The notes: generated by a model from the sequence alone, not told the origin. 64,000 bases of DNA from Peribacillus sp. FSL H8-0477 (GCF_038002765.1 NZ_JBBODE010000001.1:1736001-1800000), one strand, 5' to 3'. Positions 34,731 through 44,768 are shown, counted from the stretch's first letter. A program made the numbers and translations.

Positions 34731-35372
34731 ATGAAAGTATTAGTAGCTGGAGCAAATGGAACAACAGGCAGACAAATTGTAAGCTTATTAGCTAAAGAAG
34801 AAAATCATACGGCACTCGCTATGATTCGAAAAGAAGAACAAATTGAGGATATCAAAAAAGCGGGCGGCGAACCAGTCTTGGCCGATCTCGAGGGAAATCT
34901 TGATCAAGCAGTCCAAGGTGTCTCTGCAGTTATTTTTGCAGCTGGTTCTGGTCCAAAAACCGGCCCTGACAAAACGACAGCCGTTGATCGTGATGGGGCC
35001 ATCTCTTTAATTAATGCAGCAAAAAAAGCGGGAGTAAAACGCTTTGTCATGTTAAGTGCGATTGGATCTGACACACCGGAACAAGGACCAGAAGGCATGC
35101 AGCACTATTTCAAAGCAAAGCTTGATGCCGATGAGCATCTTAAGCAAAGCGGACTAACCTATACGATTGTTCGTCCAGGCGCATTAACGAATGAAGAAGG
35201 TACAGGGAAAATTATTGCACAGAATAAACTTGAAGATCCGAAAGGAAAGATTTCTCGAGCAGATGTTGCACAAGTTATCGTTTCTTCCCTAGAAGACGAA
35301 AAAACGTATAATCAAACCTTTGAAATTCTGAATGGGAATGTCCCAATCAAAGAAGCCATTTCTGATCTATAA
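34731..35372 (+). CDS. NAD(P)-binding atypical SDR (YhfK-like)
   Basis: 213 residues with a Rossmann start MKVLVAGANGTTGRQIVSLL. The NmrA/SDR-a5 pattern includes VIFAAGSGPKTGPDKTTAVD and YTIVRPGALTNEEGTG. B. subtilis YhfK is the nearest family I recognise. It lacks the YxxxK pair in the usual place, so a regulatory or isomerase-like role is possible. GAAAGGGTG precedes the ATG. Not in this position in B. subtilis. Monocistronic. Confidence 0.78.
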   Translation: MKVLVAGANGTTGRQIVSLLAKEENHTALAMIRKEEQIEDIKKAGGEPVLADLEGNLDQAVQGVSAVIFAAGSGPKTGPDKTTAVDRDGAISLINAAKKAGVKRFVMLSAIGSDTPEQGPEGMQHYFKAKLDADEHLKQSGLTYTIVRPGALTNEEGTGKIIAQNKLEDPKGKISRADVAQVIVSSLEDEKTYNQTFEILNGNVPIKEAISDL

Positions 35373-35377
35373 AAAAA

Positions 35378-35409
35378 AGCACCTGAAATGATTTCAGGTG
35401 CCTCTTTTT
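35378..35409. terminator. bidirectional terminator
   Basis: AGCACCTGAAAT / ATTTCAGGTGC with A/T runs on both sides, between the SDR gene and convergent yutM. Confidence 0.88.
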
Positions 35410-35413
35410 TGTA

Positions 35414-35776
35414 TTAACAGCTTTCTGGTGTTCCTTCATTCTTCGCTGTTTTAAAAGATGATCCACAACCGCAAGAAGCGATGGCATTCGGATTCTCTAT
35501 GGTAAAACCGCCGCCCATTAGCGACTGTTTGTAGTCAATAGCCGTGCCATTTAAAATCGAAGCATCGTTTTTATTGACTAGGATTTTGATTTCAAACTGT
35601 TCAAGCTGCTGATCATTTTCTCCAGCTTCTTGTTCAAAGCCCATACCATATGAAAGACCGCTGCAGCCTCCTCCTTTTACAGCTACCCGTAAAAAGGAAC
35701 CTTCTTCTTCATTGTGTTTCATCATTTCTTTTATTTGAAAAGCCGCAGCTTCTGTAATTGTTACTACTTCACTCAT
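35414..35776 (-). CDS. yutM: A-type Fe-S carrier (IscA/ErpA/HesB family)
   Basis: 120 residues. The three conserved Cys of A-type carriers are present: one in GGGCSGLSYGMG and two in ASCGCGSSF. Delivers or stores [Fe-S] clusters; in Bacillus it works beside the SUF system encoded at the right end of this window. AGGGAGGG precedes the ATG. Confidence 0.9.
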   Translation of the reverse strand: MSEVVTITEAAAFQIKEMMKHNEEEGSFLRVAVKGGGCSGLSYGMGFEQEAGENDQQLEQFEIKILVNKNDASILNGTAIDYKQSLMGGGFTIENPNAIASCGCGSSFKTAKNEGTPESC

Positions 35777-35911
35777 TTAAAACCCTCCCTTAAGTTTGAT
35801 GAGGAATGTTTCTCTATTAGTATATACTGAAAATCAGTTACTTCTCAACTTTCCGATCCAAAAATAGGAATATCTTTTTAAAAAGCAAACTTATCTATGA
35901 TCACCATTCAT

Positions 35912-36148
35912 TTAGAACATTGGATTGTCTTTAAGGTATTGATAAATATTACTAACCAGCTCTTCTGTTGTTTCTCCAGAAACAGGATCACCATTCACTA
36001 AAGCATAAAGACTTGCCGCGCATTTTCCACATTGACTGAGGCATCCATACTCCACAATATCTAAATTCGGATCACGTTCTAATTGCTCTAAAGCTTCCTG
36101 TGCTCCGCTGGCTAAGTTACTTATACAAAATTCAATTATAGGCTTCAT
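35912..36148 (-). CDS. yuzB: DUF1450 protein YuzB
   Basis: 78 residues; family DUF1450. Four Cys ([20 protein letters not shown]) in a CX3CX2C-type cluster resemble a thioredoxin-like [2Fe-2S] or metal-binding fold. GAGGTGAG precedes the ATG. Its role is unknown; the neighbourhood is rich in Fe-S and redox proteins. Confidence 0.82.
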   Translation of the reverse strand: MKPIIEFCISNLASGAQEALEQLERDPNLDIVEYGCLSQCGKCAASLYALVNGDPVSGETTEELVSNIYQYLKDNPMF

Positions 36149-36261
36149 ACTCTCACCTCACATTACTAACAGATTATCCTATCCCTTTTTTTCTAAACAG
36201 TCAATTCATTTAGCTTACAATTATCAAAATTGTTATATAATTAGTTGTGATTTATCGACAA

Positions 36262-36397
36262 TTTAGATATACTTTTTAGTGGTATATAATGCAGTAAATG
36301 CGCGGACAAACGGGGATTTAGGGGAAATATCTGCAACGAGAGTAAATTGCGCTCAGTATTGAGTAGTGACTCTTAGTTGCACAAAGGGGAATTATAC
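36262..36397 (+). promoter_or_regulatory. promoter and structured leader of yutJ
   Basis: TTTAGA (36262-36267), 17-base spacer, TATAAT (36285-36290) give a start near 36297 and a leader of about 100 bases. Inside it GCAACGAGAGT (36333-36343) pairs with ACTCTTAGTTGC (36369-36380) and encloses an inner hairpin CTCA-GTAT-TGAG (36352-36363). The stem ends only 3 bases before the SD AAAGGGG. There is no T-run, so it is not a terminator. Confidence 0.5.
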
Positions 36398-37465
36398 ATG
36401 AAGAACTTAGTCATACTAGGCGGAGGGTATGGAGGAATGCGAATCCTTGAGCGATTGCTTCCTGGACATCTTCCGGACGAAGTGTCCATTACACTTATTG
36501 ATCGTAATCCTTACCATAGTTTAAAAACAGAATTCTACGGTCTAGCTGCTGGAACAATTCCAGATCAGCATATACGTGTGGGGTTTCCTGATCATCCAAG
36601 ACTTGAGAAAGTGTATGGTGAAATTGAATCTATAGACTTAGAACATAAACAAGTCATTCTTTCAAATCAAGAACCAGTGCCTTACGATGATCTTGTTATC
36701 GGTCTTGGCTGTGAAGATAAATATCACAGTGTTCCAGGTGCAGATGAGTTTACGTACAGCATTCAAACAATAGACAAATCACGCCGTACATACCAAGCAT
36801 TAAATAATCTTGGTTCTGGGGGAACGGTTTCGATTGTCGGCGGAGGGTTAAGCGGAATTGAACTCGCTAGTGAGCTTTGTGAAAGCCGTCCTGATCTAAA
36901 AGTGAAACTGTTTGATCGTGGTCCGCATATTCTATCTACGTTTCCTGTACGACTGTACACGTATGTAGAATCATGGTTCACAAAGCATGGTGTAGAAATA
37001 GTCCACCATGCAAATATTACAAAAGTAGAAGAAAATATTCTTTATAATAATGATCAGCCTACACAGAGTGACGTAGTTGTCTGGACAGCTGGAATCCGGC
37101 CGAATCGAATCGTCAGAGAAATGGACATTGAAAAAGACAAACAAGGCCGGGCTATTCTTACACCACAGCACTTTCTTCCAACCGACGACAGTGTTTTTGT
37201 AGTAGGAGATTGCGCGAGTCTTCCACATGCTCCAAGTGCACAGTTAGCAGAAGGACAAGCCGAACAAATCGTTCAGGTCCTTCAAAAAAAATGGGCGAAT
37301 CAACCACTTCCTGAGAGCTTCCCATTGATTAAGCTTAAAGGGACATTAGGCTCTTTAGGTAAGAAGCAAGGCTTTGGGCTAGTAGCCGAACGTCCAATTA
37401 CTGGACGAGTGGCACGTCTCTTAAAGTCAGGCATTCTTTGGATGTACAAAAATCATAGAGGATAA
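36398..37465 (+). CDS. yutJ: NADH dehydrogenase-like flavoprotein YutJ
   Basis: 355-residue NDH-2 family protein. FAD motif ILGGGYGGMRIL, NAD motif IVGGGLSGIELASELC, the TAGIRPNRIV block and GDCASLPHAPSAQLAEGQAEQ. Shorter than typical NDH-2 and without an obvious C-terminal membrane anchor. The ATG at 36398 follows AAAGGGGAA; a frame extension to 36377 lies in the leader stem. A paralogue of yumB 3 kb away. Confidence 0.88.
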   Translation: MKNLVILGGGYGGMRILERLLPGHLPDEVSITLIDRNPYHSLKTEFYGLAAGTIPDQHIRVGFPDHPRLEKVYGEIESIDLEHKQVILSNQEPVPYDDLVIGLGCEDKYHSVPGADEFTYSIQTIDKSRRTYQALNNLGSGGTVSIVGGGLSGIELASELCESRPDLKVKLFDRGPHILSTFPVRLYTYVESWFTKHGVEIVHHANITKVEENILYNNDQPTQSDVVVWTAGIRPNRIVREMDIEKDKQGRAILTPQHFLPTDDSVFVVGDCASLPHAPSAQLAEGQAEQIVQVLQKKWANQPLPESFPLIKLKGTLGSLGKKQGFGLVAERPITGRVARLLKSGILWMYKNHRG

Positions 37466-37469
37466 CCCT

Positions 37470-37500
37470 AAGCTTGCAGAAACTTTCTGCAAGCTTGTTT
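37470..37500. terminator. terminator yutJ/yuzD
   Basis: AAGCTTGCAGAA / TTCTGCAAGCTT stem followed by GTTTTTATT; it ends at the yuzD stop. Confidence 0.88.
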
Positions 37501-37833
37501 TTATTCTGATCCTTCTTCATAGCCATATTCTTTTAATTTAGCAGCAATGGTTTTTAACCTTGGATTGCCTTCCCCCATAATTTCTCCCTCTATTAAGACA
37601 ATGGGATAAAAAAGGTCTTCTTCAATTATTCTGTTTACAAATTGCTGAATCACAGGGTTATCATGTGAACTGTCAATATCAAAATAGTTCATTTGTATAT
37701 GTTGGTTTGGGAATTTCCGATTTAGTGCAGCTCCAAGCCATTCATACGTATCTTTAGATGAAGGCATTCCTACACAGCTTGCGCAAACCTGTTCCGCTCC
37801 AAATACTTGTACTTCAGTCTCTTTGTAATTCAT
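37501..37833 (-). CDS. yuzD: DUF1462 thioredoxin-like protein YuzD
   Basis: 110 residues. An N-terminal CASC motif (VCASCVGMPSS) in a thioredoxin-like fold, with FPIVLIEGEI-like core (LFYPIVLIEGEIMGEGNP). DUF1462 family. It lies beside the NifU-like yutI and is divergent from it. Possible disulfide or Fe-S-related function; unproven. Confidence 0.82.
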   Translation of the reverse strand: MNYKETEVQVFGAEQVCASCVGMPSSKDTYEWLGAALNRKFPNQHIQMNYFDIDSSHDNPVIQQFVNRIIEEDLFYPIVLIEGEIMGEGNPRLKTIAAKLKEYGYEEGSE

Positions 37834-37964
37834 TATTTAGCATCCCCTAACTTTATTCTTCTGAATTTAAAAATAAGGCTTGTTTGAAAATTTTATACGT
37901 AGTTACAGATGGATTTTTTGCTTCCTGAGCATTATAATAAAGAGTATGAAAGGAGTCGATTGCA

Positions 37965-38201
37965 ATGTCTGAACAGACAATGGAAGTACAGGTTCAAGAA
38001 GTTTTAGATAAGCTTCGTCCGTTTCTTCTTCGTGACGGCGGTGACTGTGAGCTTGTAGACGTAGATGAAGGAATCGTTAAATTACGTCTTCTTGGCGCAT
38101 GCGGCAGCTGTCCAAGTTCTACAATTACCCTTAAAGCCGGTATTGAACGCGCTCTTCTTGAGGAAGTTCCTGGCGTAGTGGAAGTTGAACAAGTATTCTA
38201 A
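37965..38201 (+). CDS. yutI: NifU C-terminal domain Fe-S scaffold
   Basis: 78 residues forming one Nfu domain with the cluster-binding CXXC in [16 protein letters not shown]. Nfu proteins carry [4Fe-4S] clusters from the assembly machinery to targets such as LipA and aconitase. GAAAGGAG precedes the ATG. Confidence 0.92.
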   Translation: MSEQTMEVQVQEVLDKLRPFLLRDGGDCELVDVDEGIVKLRLLGACGSCPSSTITLKAGIERALLEEVPGVVEVEQVF

Positions 38202-38217
38202 GTAACTTCAATATAGT

Positions 38218-38245
38218 AAAGCTGGCCTGTATAGGCCAGCTTTTT
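38218..38245. terminator. bidirectional terminator yutI/thrB
   Basis: AAAGCTGGCCT / AGGCCAGCTTT perfect 11-bp stem with a 4-base loop and flanking T-run. Confidence 0.9.
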
Positions 38246-38248
38246 GTT

Positions 38249-39184
38249 TTATTTTTTACTTGTCTCTATTCCATCTCCTTGTGCAAAAACCATTGCCTTG
38301 CTTCCTTCATTATCAATATTAATCAGCTGCACTGTGTATGCTGGAAAAGTAGTTACCAAACACTCCAAAACCTGACCGGCTTTTTCCTCCTCCACGAGGC
38401 ATAATACCGTAGGTCCAGCCCCGCTTAGTGCTGTTCCGACAGCACCACTATCCCTTGCTGCTTCTTCAACTTTGGACAAATGAGGCACCAGCGTACTACG
38501 ATATGGCTGATGAAATCGATCCTTCTTCATCATTGCCCCAGCTAGCTCCCAATTACGTGTTAATAGCGCCGTCAGCAGAACATTCGCTGATGCACTGGCT
38601 AACACGGCATCTTGGTACCCTAAGCTTTTTGGTAAGACATTGCGTGAATCGTCTGTCCGAAGCTCATAATCTGGAATAACTGCAATCACCTTAATACCTT
38701 CTAAAGGATAGGATATTACATGTGTTTCCTCCTCCGAATGCCAGCCGACAACAAGTCCACCAGTAACGGATGCCCCAGCATTATCTGGATGCCCCTCCAA
38801 TAGGGATGCATGACGGATTTTTTCTTCTGCAGATAGATGCAGATTGCCTGCAATATTGGCAAGTTCAATTCCAGCGACAATTGCAGATGCACTGCTTCCT
38901 AATCCACGCGTCAATGGAATGTCACTGCAAACGGTCATACGGCATGGCCTTAGTTCTTTATTATAGGCTTCAGCCACTTTTTTAGCGATTGAGACAATAT
39001 AATTCGTTTCATCGGCAGGAAATACCTTAAGATCTTCTGATAGAGGTATCACTTCCCACCTTTCCGAAAAGCTTCCACGGACCTCTAAATACAGCGCAAG
39101 CGCTAGTCCAATTGAATCAAATCCTGGTCCTAGATTTGCAGTACTTGCTGGAACCTTGATTGAAAACATTGCCTCTTCACTCAT
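38249..39184 (-). CDS. thrB: homoserine kinase
   Basis: 311-residue GHMP kinase, phosphorylates homoserine in threonine synthesis. [18 protein letters not shown] near the start, the ATP loop [16 protein letters not shown] and the C-terminal [15 protein letters not shown] are intact. Last gene of hom-thrC-thrB; its ATG overlaps the thrC stop (ATGA). Confidence 0.95.
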   Translation of the reverse strand: MSEEAMFSIKVPASTANLGPGFDSIGLALALYLEVRGSFSERWEVIPLSEDLKVFPADETNYIVSIAKKVAEAYNKELRPCRMTVCSDIPLTRGLGSSASAIVAGIELANIAGNLHLSAEEKIRHASLLEGHPDNAGASVTGGLVVGWHSEEETHVISYPLEGIKVIAVIPDYELRTDDSRNVLPKSLGYQDAVLASASANVLLTALLTRNWELAGAMMKKDRFHQPYRSTLVPHLSKVEEAARDSGAVGTALSGAGPTVLCLVEEEKAGQVLECLVTTFPAYTVQLINIDNEGSKAMVFAQGDGIETSKK

Positions 39185-40242
39185 ACTTTTACCGCACCCT
39201 GCAGATGCTCAATGATGATTTTTTCATCCATTGGCAGCAGTTCCGCTTTGATTGAACTCGTCTCAACAGCCACATTCGGATCCTTCAGGCCATTTCCAGT
39301 TAATACAGCAACGATTTTAGAACCGCGTTTGATTTCTCCGCTGGCCAACTGTTTACGAATTCCAGCAATCGAGGCACATGAAGCTGGTTCAGCAAAGATC
39401 CCCTCTTTACTCGCTAACAGGTGATAAGCTTCTAGTATTTCTGCATCAGAAACTTCGTCGATTTTACCGTTTGATTCTTCAGCCGCTTCTACAGCAAATT
39501 TCCAGCTTGCAGGATTTCCAATTCGGATTGCTGTAGCAATGGTTTCTGGTTCCTCAAACACACGATTGTGTACAATCGCCGCTGCACCTTCGGCTTCAAA
39601 TCCTCTCATCTCTGGAAGCCCTGTCTGTTTCTTTTCATTGTATTCCTTAAAGCCTTTCCAATAGGCCGTAATATTTCCAGCATTACCTACTGGAAGGGCT
39701 AGAATATCAGGTGCATGACCTAAAACATCTACAATCTCAAAAGCCGCTGTTTTCTGTCCTTCAATCCGGTAAGGATTAACCGAATTAACTAGTGTAATAG
39801 GCGCAATCTCACTGATATTACGGACAATTTGCAGCGCATTATCAAAATTACCTTCAATCGAAATAATTTCAGCTCCATACATGACCGCTTGGGCTAGTTT
39901 TCCCATGGCAATTTTTCCTTCTGGAATGACGACGATACAACGTATATTTGCTCTAGCCGCATACGCAGCCGCAGCAGCAGACGTATTTCCAGTGGAAGCA
40001 CAAATGATTGCGTCACTGCCCTCTTCAATTGCTTTAGCAACGGCCATTACCATGCCGCGATCCTTAAAAGAGCCTGTTGGATTTAACCCTTCATATTTTA
40101 CATAAAGGTCAATTCCCCATTCCGCAGAAAGGTTGTTACATTTAATAAGAGGAGTATTGCCCTCATGAAGGGATAAATCAGGTGTTTGATCATTGATTGG
40201 CAGATAGTCTATATATTCTTTTAACAGTCCGTTCCAACTCAT
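39181..40242 (-). CDS. thrC: threonine synthase
   Basis: 353-residue fold-type II PLP enzyme converting O-phosphohomoserine to threonine. PLP lysine is K60 in [10 protein letters not shown]; the Gly-rich phosphate loop is [12 protein letters not shown]. Short bacterial form. ATGA overlaps link it to hom upstream and thrB downstream. Confidence 0.95.
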   Translation of the reverse strand: MSWNGLLKEYIDYLPINDQTPDLSLHEGNTPLIKCNNLSAEWGIDLYVKYEGLNPTGSFKDRGMVMAVAKAIEEGSDAIICASTGNTSAAAAAYAARANIRCIVVIPEGKIAMGKLAQAVMYGAEIISIEGNFDNALQIVRNISEIAPITLVNSVNPYRIEGQKTAAFEIVDVLGHAPDILALPVGNAGNITAYWKGFKEYNEKKQTGLPEMRGFEAEGAAAIVHNRVFEEPETIATAIRIGNPASWKFAVEAAEESNGKIDEVSDAEILEAYHLLASKEGIFAEPASCASIAGIRKQLASGEIKRGSKIVAVLTGNGLKDPNVAVETSSIKAELLPMDEKIIIEHLQGAVKV

Positions 40243-41537
40243 TTTCCATTCTCCCCTTCAACACGGTACGTGCTTTTGATTTCTTTTACCATTTCATAAT
40301 CATTCATTTTTTGTTGTATTTTTTCAAAATTTTCAAGAGTTGCGCGATGTGTTACAAGCACGATTTCTGACGAATGCTCTTCCTCCATCGGCAATTGCAG
40401 TATTTTATCAAAGCTGACACCATGTTCTGCAAATAGTGTGGTGATTTTTGCAAGTACTCCCACTTCGTCCTTTACATGCAGACGGAAAAAGAACTTCGCC
40501 TTAACTTCTGAAGGCTTCTTAAGCGTTTTTGAATATTGAGGCGAAACAGCACTTCGTCCATTTACACCTAATCTCATATTCTTCATAACAGATACGAGAT
40601 CAGATACTACGGCTGTAGCTGTTGGAAGACTTCCTGCACCAGGACCATAAAACATCGTTTCCCCTACCGCTTCTCCATAGACATATACCGCATTATATTC
40701 ATTGTTTACAGATGCTAAAGGATGATGTTCCGGAAGCAAGGCAGGCTGAACACTTACCTCTACCTTATCTCCATCTCTAGAAGATAAACCAATAAGCTTC
40801 ATCGTATATCCGAGCCTCTTGCTATATACTAAATCTTCCTCCGAAATGCCCGTGATCCCCTCATACTTCACATCTGCTAGATCGATATTCATTGAGAATC
40901 CCAACGTAGAAAGAATCGCCATTTTACGCGCAGCATCTAGTCCGCTGACATCCGCAGTTGGATCTGCTTCTGCGTATCCAAGTGCCTGTGCTTCCTTTAA
41001 TACATCTTCGTAGGCACTGCCATTTTTACTCATTTTCGTAAGAATAAAATTGGTGGTACCATTCACAATGCCCATCATTTTTGTAATCCGATCTGACGAT
41101 AATCCATCTACAAGCCCACGTAAAATCGGGATACCTCCTGCAACACTAGCTTCATAGAATAGATCACATTGATTTTCAGTGGCAACTGTCAGCAGCTCTG
41201 AACCATATAAAGCCATTAAATCCTTGTTAGCCGTTACTACGTGCTTTTTATTTTTCAAAGCCTCTAAAAGATAGCCTCTCGTTTCGTCAATACCTCCCAT
41301 GACTTCGATAATGACGTCGATTTCCGGATCATTTAAAACATCCGCAGGATTCAAAGTAAGCTTCCCTTCAGGAACTTCCACATCACGATCCTTATTCAGA
41401 TTTTTGACAAGAATTTTCTTTATTCGAACGGGACAGCCGATTTGATGGATTAGCTTATCCTGATTTCTTTCTATGATTTTTACTACTCCAGATCCAACCG
41501 TTCCGAGTCCTAGTAGGCCAATTGAGATAGTTTTCAT
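40239..41537 (-). CDS. hom: homoserine dehydrogenase with ACT domain
   Basis: 432 residues. NAD(P)-binding [14 protein letters not shown], catalytic region [12 protein letters not shown] and [15 protein letters not shown], then a C-terminal ACT domain (about 355-430, [23 protein letters not shown]) expected to give threonine feedback control. First gene of the threonine operon. No T-box or other leader structure was recognised in the 200 bases upstream. Confidence 0.95.
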   Translation of the reverse strand: MKTISIGLLGLGTVGSGVVKIIERNQDKLIHQIGCPVRIKKILVKNLNKDRDVEVPEGKLTLNPADVLNDPEIDVIIEVMGGIDETRGYLLEALKNKKHVVTANKDLMALYGSELLTVATENQCDLFYEASVAGGIPILRGLVDGLSSDRITKMMGIVNGTTNFILTKMSKNGSAYEDVLKEAQALGYAEADPTADVSGLDAARKMAILSTLGFSMNIDLADVKYEGITGISEEDLVYSKRLGYTMKLIGLSSRDGDKVEVSVQPALLPEHHPLASVNNEYNAVYVYGEAVGETMFYGPGAGSLPTATAVVSDLVSVMKNMRLGVNGRSAVSPQYSKTLKKPSEVKAKFFFRLHVKDEVGVLAKITTLFAEHGVSFDKILQLPMEEEHSSEIVLVTHRATLENFEKIQQKMNDYEMVKEIKSTYRVEGENGK

Positions 41538-41703
41538 TTCCGTTTCCCCCTGCCGTCTGTATATCCATTAAAAACATTTGTTTTTCTATAGTAGACATTA
41601 TAAATTTATTTTTCTAAAATTTCAATAGGTGACTCCCCATTTTCCTCATTACTCTGTTCGAATCCTCGTTAAACTAGCAGAATACACTGAAATTTCTTTT
41701 TTT

Positions 41704-41732
41704 AAAAAGTGCTTTCCATTAAGGAAAGCACT
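41704..41732 (-). terminator. terminator of the L,D-transpeptidase-like gene
   Basis: AGTGCTTTCC / GGAAAGCACT, perfect 10-bp stem with a 5-base loop and TTTT on the minus strand. It insulates hom from the upstream unit. Confidence 0.85.
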
Positions 41733-41746
41733 ACTTTCAAATTTAC

Positions 41747-42658
41747 CTATAAATTCTTTAGGCTAGTTTTTGAAGACAAAACAATCTGTGGATTTTTTGC
41801 AGGATCAAGCCAAGAAAGAATACGAACAACATTTTTCTCTGTTGTTGCCGCACATCCAGCGGTACTTGTTCCTCTACCCCGCCAGACATGAAGGAAAATG
41901 GCACTGCCCTTCCCTTTAATAACAGGGTCCATATTATACGAAATCACAGCTCCGTATCTATAAAGAGGATGATTCATCACCTCATAAGATTTCCACTTTT
42001 TATCTGGATTACCTGTGTAACGCACCCATTTGTTATAATCTTTTGATGCTGGATCATCTACCCAAAAATCATTCTTCGTCGTTTTTTTGTAAGGCCACGT
42101 TATCGAATCAAGTTTTTTTGTTTTTCCAAAGGCTGTCCCAAATGCATACATTCCTATTGGGGTTTTTCCATCACCCTCACTTTTTTGATTGGTGAAGCCT
42201 TTTTTACCAACGACCCCAGACATCTTAATTAATACTCTTCGCCACTCCCCATACTTGTTTTCATATGCTCGAATGGCGGCACTTGTACTGGTATTCTTTT
42301 CTCCAATGACAGTCAAAATCTGTTTTGCACCTTTTTCCTTAAGAGCCTTGTTCATGATTCCTTTCTCATCTACGGTGAAGACTTCTTTTGCAGAATGGGC
42401 TTTAACATATACAGGACGGTTATTATAACAAACATGGTACCAACTGTGTTTCCGCTTGACCACAGCTAGTTGTTTCCCTTTCGCCAGCGTTTTCACGGTG
42501 ACTGATGCAGGGTCCTTTTTTTCTTTCAAGTCCGTTTTTTCCTTTAAAATAATGCTAAAAGCAGTCTTGCTGCATTCAGCAGCTAATGTTTCCTTTGGTT
42601 GACTTATACTCAGAATGAAAAGGAACAGTATGAACGTAAAAATAATTCTTTTTTTCAA
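41747..42658 (-). CDS. exported YkuD-type L,D-transpeptidase-like protein
   Basis: 303 residues: a signal peptide (about 1-26, ending TLAAEC), an SH3-like segment (about 40-90, ASVTVKTLAKGKQLAVV...YVKAH) and a C-terminal YkuD/ErfK catalytic domain. Its motif FLHVWRGRGTSTAGCAAT gives His257 and nucleophile Cys269. The inserted SH3-like domain probably binds the wall. The TTG start at 42658 is served by GGAGG and overlaps the upstream dehydrogenase stop (TTGA). Its role would be peptidoglycan cross-linking or modification, perhaps in spores; not certain. Confidence 0.82.
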   Translation of the reverse strand: MKKRIIFTFILFLFILSISQPKETLAAECSKTAFSIILKEKTDLKEKKDPASVTVKTLAKGKQLAVVKRKHSWYHVCYNNRPVYVKAHSAKEVFTVDEKGIMNKALKEKGAKQILTVIGEKNTSTSAAIRAYENKYGEWRRVLIKMSGVVGKKGFTNQKSEGDGKTPIGMYAFGTAFGKTKKLDSITWPYKKTTKNDFWVDDPASKDYNKWVRYTGNPDKKWKSYEVMNHPLYRYGAVISYNMDPVIKGKGSAIFLHVWRGRGTSTAGCAATTEKNVVRILSWLDPAKNPQIVLSSKTSLKNL

Positions 42659-43665
42659 TTAGACAATCCTCCAAAATCTTCTTTTGCTGACAACCACTCT
42701 TTATTAACTAATGTTTTAGGCTTCCTTCTAGTTAAAATTCTGCTGATATTTTCTGAACATAAGGTCATCATTTCTATCCTTGTTTCTATGCTTGAACTTG
42801 CTATATGAGGAGTAGCAAGCACATTCGGTAATGAAACCAATGGGTGATCAGAACCAATGGGCTCAATTGTGAATACATCCAGTCCTGCCCCGGCTATTTC
42901 CCTTTGAACAAGCGCTTTATGTAATGCGTCTTCGTCAACAACACGCCCTCTGGACGTATTAATAAATATGGCTGAATCCTTCATGCGTTTAAATGCTCCC
43001 GCATCAAACATATTCTCGGTTTCGTCTGTTAAGGGAGTCATACAGACAACATAATCGGAACGTTCCAGTAATTCTTCGAATCTGCAATAAACAGCCCCTA
43101 GCTGCTGCTCAGCTACTGGCTTCCTGCTCCGATTATGGTAGAGAATTTCCATTTCAAATCCAAGGGACCGTCTAGCAACCGCTTCGCCGATTTCTCCCAT
43201 CCCAATTATTCCTAATGTTTTATGATGAATATCATGACCAGCTAGTAGCAACGGACTCCACGATTGCCAGTTTCCCCGCTTAACTGTTTCAGCACCTTCG
43301 GCTATCCTTCTCGCCGTTGCCATTAAAAGCGCAAAGGTGAAGTCCGCCGTTGTATCCGTTAAAACATCTGGGGTATTACATACAGCAATTCCCTTAGAAT
43401 TTGCAGCTTCCACATCAATATTATCGTAGCCTACTGCCATATTAGCGATTACCTTCAAATTTTCAGCCTGCGCTAAGAGGCTGTAGTCAATTTTATCTGA
43501 AATCGTGATGAATAGTGCATCGACCTTTTTTGCCTCTTCAAGCAAAATCTCCGGGGGAACTGCATCTTCTTCAGAGTCCCATATTCTAACTTCAAACTGT
43601 TTCTTTAAGTTCTCGATAACATCAGGTACCATTTTCCTTGTAATAAAAACGGACGGTTTACTCAT
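42655..43665 (-). CDS. D-2-hydroxyacid dehydrogenase (glyoxylate/hydroxypyruvate reductase type)
   Basis: 336 residues. NAD-binding LGIIGMGEIGEAVARR at about 152-167; the catalytic triad appears as Arg in NTSRGRVVDE, Glu in FTIEPI and His in ATPHIASSS. Closest to glyoxylate reductase/glycerate dehydrogenase (B. subtilis YvcT-like). Upstream partner in a two-gene unit with the L,D-transpeptidase-like gene; neither is found here in B. subtilis, which has hom next to yutH. Confidence 0.88.
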   Translation of the reverse strand: MSKPSVFITRKMVPDVIENLKKQFEVRIWDSEEDAVPPEILLEEAKKVDALFITISDKIDYSLLAQAENLKVIANMAVGYDNIDVEAANSKGIAVCNTPDVLTDTTADFTFALLMATARRIAEGAETVKRGNWQSWSPLLLAGHDIHHKTLGIIGMGEIGEAVARRSLGFEMEILYHNRSRKPVAEQQLGAVYCRFEELLERSDYVVCMTPLTDETENMFDAGAFKRMKDSAIFINTSRGRVVDEDALHKALVQREIAGAGLDVFTIEPIGSDHPLVSLPNVLATPHIASSSIETRIEMMTLCSENISRILTRRKPKTLVNKEWLSAKEDFGGLSN

Positions 43666-43766
43666 TCTGTAATCCCCTTTCCGTGTCTGGTTATCGTTAT
43701 CATAACATAGTAAAAAAGGGTGGAAAACAGATTAAGTAAATTTTCTAAATTTTCTTTTTATGTTCT

Positions 43767-44768
43767 CTACAGCCAACTAATGGATGGGATGTTTAACTGC
43801 CTTGCGGGAACTTGAGCAATTTCATAAAATCGCTTTAAAAATTCCTCATAATAATGAGCTGTATCTGTATAGCCATTCAGCTTATCTTCCAATTCATTTG
43901 CTCTAGACTCTTTCGGGTTCGAGAAATACTCCTCAATGGTTTCTACATAATGAATAGGGAAGAGCAGCCGTGAATAGAGTAAGCGTGCCGAAAAGCTTGA
44001 TAGCGTGCCGAGTGCTTGGTAATCATTCATAAATTCTGTAATTTCCGGCTGATGGGTAAGTGGTTTTGCAAAGTACTGTTCCCTTGTCCACTCAGCTATA
44101 TCTCGGCTTCCATGATCAAATACCCAATCAAATGGGTTCTTGATACAAGGCTTTCCACTCCAGATATCATTGGTAAACCTTTCATAGCAAACGGTTCCAC
44201 CATCCGTCATAACAGGTGTATCATCGATTTCAGTATCTACCAAATATTGGATTGCGTTTTCTGAAAGGGACATATAGTAAGGAAAACTTTCAATAAATTG
44301 TTTCTCAAACGAATTATTCGGATGTGCAACTAACTTGTCATTCCACATTCTTTCCAGCTGGTCAATTCTTTGCTCCCAAAGACCTTTCCACTCACCCACT
44401 CTAGAACACTCCTTAATCGGTGTCGAAATGGAACGTGCCCGGTGATGAAACTTGGCCAGTTTCCTGCCCATTTGTGTGCTTCTCCCCTCTTCTTGAGAGG
44501 TGTTCTCCAGCAATAAAAATAATTGACCTTCCGTTACGGAAATATAACTCCCCTCTTTGGAAAGAATAAATCGTGAGACATACCTATCTCCCTGAAGAGC
44601 TAAATGCTCAGACATTTGTTGTCTTTCAGCTAACTCCGCCTCGTTCACTTCTTCTAATGGGATGATGCTGTAAATGGCATCGCCCGAACGGAAGGCTGGG
44701 TATCTGTTTCCTTTCTCTTCCCTATCTACAGTAATACCATACTGATCAAAGATCGTTTGCTCAATCAT
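43767..44768 (-). CDS. yutH: spore coat-associated kinase-like protein YutH
   Basis: 333 residues with the CotS/YutH aminoglycoside phosphotransferase-like fold: an N-lobe (about 1-90), GRKLAKFHHRARSIS, and a C-lobe with DTPVMTDGGTVCYERFTNDIW. The Brenner HxD motif of active kinases is not evident, so it is probably a structural pseudokinase. In B. subtilis YutH is a sporulation/coat protein. No terminator recognised. Confidence 0.85.
   Translation of the reverse strand: MIEQTIFDQYGITVDREEKGNRYPAFRSGDAIYSIIPLEEVNEAELAERQQMSEHLALQGDRYVSRFILSKEGSYISVTEGQLFLLLENTSQEEGRSTQMGRKLAKFHHRARSISTPIKECSRVGEWKGLWEQRIDQLERMWNDKLVAHPNNSFEKQFIESFPYYMSLSENAIQYLVDTEIDDTPVMTDGGTVCYERFTNDIWSGKPCIKNPFDWVFDHGSRDIAEWTREQYFAKPLTHQPEITEFMNDYQALGTLSSFSARLLYSRLLFPIHYVETIEEYFSNPKESRANELEDKLNGYTDTAHYYEEFLKRFYEIAQVPARQLNIPSISWL

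Noticed and set aside
41538-41703. Possible T-box or threonine attenuator before hom
   Set aside because: No T-box sequence, no specifier stem and no terminator/antiterminator pair could be found; the only hairpin nearby terminates the upstream gene.
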